Part shown: positions 62,584-64,000 of the stretch, in pieces
Position numbering within the stretch: position 1 is the stretch's first letter
Layout of the letters: the number at the start of each line of letters is the position of its first letter
Origin: Paenibacillus eucommiae
GTDB taxonomy: Bacteria > Bacillota > Bacilli > Paenibacillales > NBRC-103111
NCBI RefSeq assembly: GCF_017874215.1
Contig: NZ_JAGGLB010000002.1
Location: forward strand, 558,001-622,000
Reading direction: 5' to 3'
Length of the DNA: 64,000 bases
Position numbers and translations under genes: made by a program
The notes under the pieces: generated by a model
What the model was told of the DNA's origin: nothing
The model's input: only the letters and a program-made list of their open reading frames with translations
Databases searched by the model: none

Positions 62584-63657
62584 TCATTTGTAAATATGCG
62601 GATTTTGCCGCCTGCACTCTTCCATAACAGCCATCTGTCTGCGAATTTGCTCTGGGGTAATCTCAAGTGGAGCACCCGCTGTAAGTGTGTGGTAAAGGCT
62701 TTCATACATCTGCTGCGTCATGTATTCAAATCTGCTCTCTTCCGCTGAAGCTTCCCAGTTGTGGTGGTACCATGTCAAATCTTCACTGCAATAAGCCGGC
62801 TCCCCCTGATTGTTAATAAGAGGCACACTTACCAGCTCCTGCTGCGGCGCCTCCTCTGGCTTAAAGTATTTCCATTCCAGCCGCTGCGGATTGCCATGCA
62901 GCCCGCCAAGCTCTCCCTGAATCTTAAAGCTGTCGTCCGGATAAGCCGAGCAGGAAGAAACCTCCATGTCAATCGTTGGCCGGCCCTGGCCCCGCATGAT
63001 CAGCTTGACATAATCCTCAGCATCGCCAAACGTATTGACCCGGTCCATGATGCAATGGATTTGCGGCATCATATCCGCTCCGAACAGTTGGAGGGCCTGA
63101 TCCAGCGTGTGAGAGCCAACATTGGAGAGATTGCCGCCATTGCTGCTTTGCAGGGTTTGCCAGTCCCATCGCCTCGCAAAGGCGCTGTTGTTGAAATCAA
63201 TCTGAATGATGCGGCCCAAAACACCCGATTCGATCACCCGGCGTATTTGGACAAAGGCAGGCAAATATCTGGATTGCTGGAAAATAGCGAGCAGCTTTCC
63301 CGACTTGTTAGAAGCTTCGATCAACAGATCAACCTCGGCTGTAAGCCTTGCTAACGGCTTCTCACAAAGCACATGAAACCCTCTCTGCAGTAAATCCAGA
63401 GTAATTGGGAAATGTAAATGACTTGGCGAGGTGTTGATAACCAAATCCAATTGTTCCTGCTCCACCATCGCCTCATAGGTTTCGTATGCCCTGCAGCCAA
63501 ATCGTTGTATGGCGCTCTCTCTGCGCTCCTGCAGCAGATCCACGACAGCAGTAATTTGGTAATAGTCACTCATATGGATCAGGTGGTTAGCGTGGATATC
63601 CCGTCCACTGCGGCCCTGACCAATGATTCCTACTTTTAAAGCTTGGCTAGTTTTCAT
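62584..63657 (-). CDS. Gfo/Idh/MocA family oxidoreductase
   Basis: Dehydrogenase of 357 residues: Rossmann motif VGIIGQGRSGRDIH, catalytic Lys in VLCEKPLAR, and the substrate region SNVGSHTLDQALQLFG. A GRSGRD variant replaces the usual GxG-A-x-x-H. The ATG at 63657 or the adjacent TTG (63660) follows GAGGGG. It precedes the kinase and regulator genes, with which it may be cotranscribed. Together with the copies at 47487 and 49864 it is the third family member in 16 kb; the three are not close to one another. Confidence 0.9.
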   Translation of the reverse strand: MKTSQALKVGIIGQGRSGRDIHANHLIHMSDYYQITAVVDLLQERRESAIQRFGCRAYETYEAMVEQEQLDLVINTSPSHLHFPITLDLLQRGFHVLCEKPLARLTAEVDLLIEASNKSGKLLAIFQQSRYLPAFVQIRRVIESGVLGRIIQIDFNNSAFARRWDWQTLQSSNGGNLSNVGSHTLDQALQLFGADMMPQIHCIMDRVNTFGDAEDYVKLIMRGQGRPTIDMEVSSCSAYPDDSFKIQGELGGLHGNPQRLEWKYFKPEEAPQQELVSVPLINNQGEPAYCSEDLTWYHHNWEASAEESRFEYMTQQMYESLYHTLTAGAPLEITPEQIRRQMAVMEECRRQNPHIYK

Positions 63658-63784
63658 CAATGATTTACCCCTCTACTGTAAGATTATGACACTCAGTAAT
63701 GTATCTCTTCATTCAACAGCCACTTCCTGTTTTCCTGCTGCTTATTTAGGTCGTTTAATCATACCCTACTATTTTCTTCGCAAA

Positions 63785-63812
63785 ATAAAGAAGTCCACCA
63801 ATAGGTAGACTC
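63785..63812 (-). terminator. Probable terminator after the right-edge sialidase gene
   Basis: On the minus strand AGTCTACC pairs with GGTGGACT (one G-U) around TATT and is followed by TCTTTATTTTG. Confidence 0.6.
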
Positions 63813-63870
63813 CTAATTACTAATTTACCTCACTGCGTTTGAGTTGCATGAAGTCCACATTTTTTATCCT

Positions 63871-64000
63871 CTATTCCTTATAAATGTCAGCAAACGGAAT
63901 TTTACTAATCCGCAGCCTTCTAAGACAGCTTCTATCTTCCCGATTTCCAGCGCAGTAGGCTAATAGCACAGCATCTTCAGTAAAATGAATGGCTGTGTAG
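63871..64000 (-). CDS. Sialidase-like protein (partial, C-terminus only)
   Basis: The last 43 codons of a gene that continues past the right edge. The frame reads YTAIHFTEDAVLLAYCAGN and, a few residues later, CLRRLRISKI, ending in IYKE and TAG at 63873-63871. This aligns without gaps to the C-terminus of the sialidase-like protein at 54287 (YTAIHFVDDSLLLAYAAGN, CLRRLRMRKI). It is therefore a second copy of that family, on the same strand, upstream of the third oxidoreductase gene. A terminator-like hairpin follows at 63785-63812. Confidence 0.85.
   Translation of the reverse strand, partial: YTAIHFTEDAVLLAYCAGNREDRSCLRRLRISKIPFADIYKE

Overview
The window looks like chromosomal DNA of a Paenibacillus-type member of the Bacillota. 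The grounds are Gram-positive lipoprotein signals, strong AGGAGG ribosome sites with frequent GTG and TTG starts, YesM/YesN-type two-component pairs beside sugar ABC transporters, and DUF5696 plus YIP1 proteins inside a transporter operon. I found no rRNA, tRNA, cas gene, transposase or phage gene. Family names are recognised from the protein sequences alone.

Layout. 1-4.3 kb: phosphate uptake operon pstS-pstC-pstA-pstB-phoU (minus; phoU cut by the window edge), with a cluster of Pho boxes between pstS and a divergent chemoreceptor (4.4-6.3 kb). 6.4-18.8 kb: small-molecule catabolism. An aldo/keto reductase and an SDR are followed by two groups, each with a divergent FCD-type GntR regulator: SDR plus M81 peptidase (9.2-12.3 kb), and enolase-superfamily enzyme, medium-chain dehydrogenase and PIG-L deacetylase (13.6-17.7 kb). 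A further SDR follows. 19.1-35.6 kb: a tightly packed minus-strand operon with one ATPase, two binding proteins, two permease pairs, a DUF5696 protein, an NHL-YIP1 fusion and a DUF4838 protein. 35.7-46.6 kb: a second ABC transporter without its own ATPase, a YesN/YesM pair and a large secreted protein. 47.5-64 kb: three Gfo/Idh/MocA oxidoreductases, an AraC regulator, a second large secreted protein, sialidase-like proteins (one cut by the window edge), a third ABC transporter without an ATPase and a second YesN/YesM pair. Together 19-64 kb reads as a carbohydrate-scavenging region: secreted proteins handle a glycan, lipoprotein-dependent importers take up fragments, probably driven by the single MsmX-like ATPase, and cytoplasmic oxidoreductases process the sugars.

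The most unusual content is intergenic. Three arrays each carry four palindromes at centre-to-centre distances of 51-62-51 bp (52-62-51 in one). Two arrays share a palindrome sequence; the third has a different one with the same geometry. A separate long-hairpin element occurs twice nearly complete and once truncated. Its two complete copies show a compensatory base-pair change, and their A-C mismatches all become G-U wobbles when read on the minus strand. Wherever the hairpin occurs, an array or its remnant lies to its right. I know of no name for either element.

Two regulatory motifs could also be read directly: a duplicated promoter/operator block in front of the second transporter and the 899-residue secreted protein, and a shared FCD operator (ATTGTCNACAAT) in front of both GntR genes.
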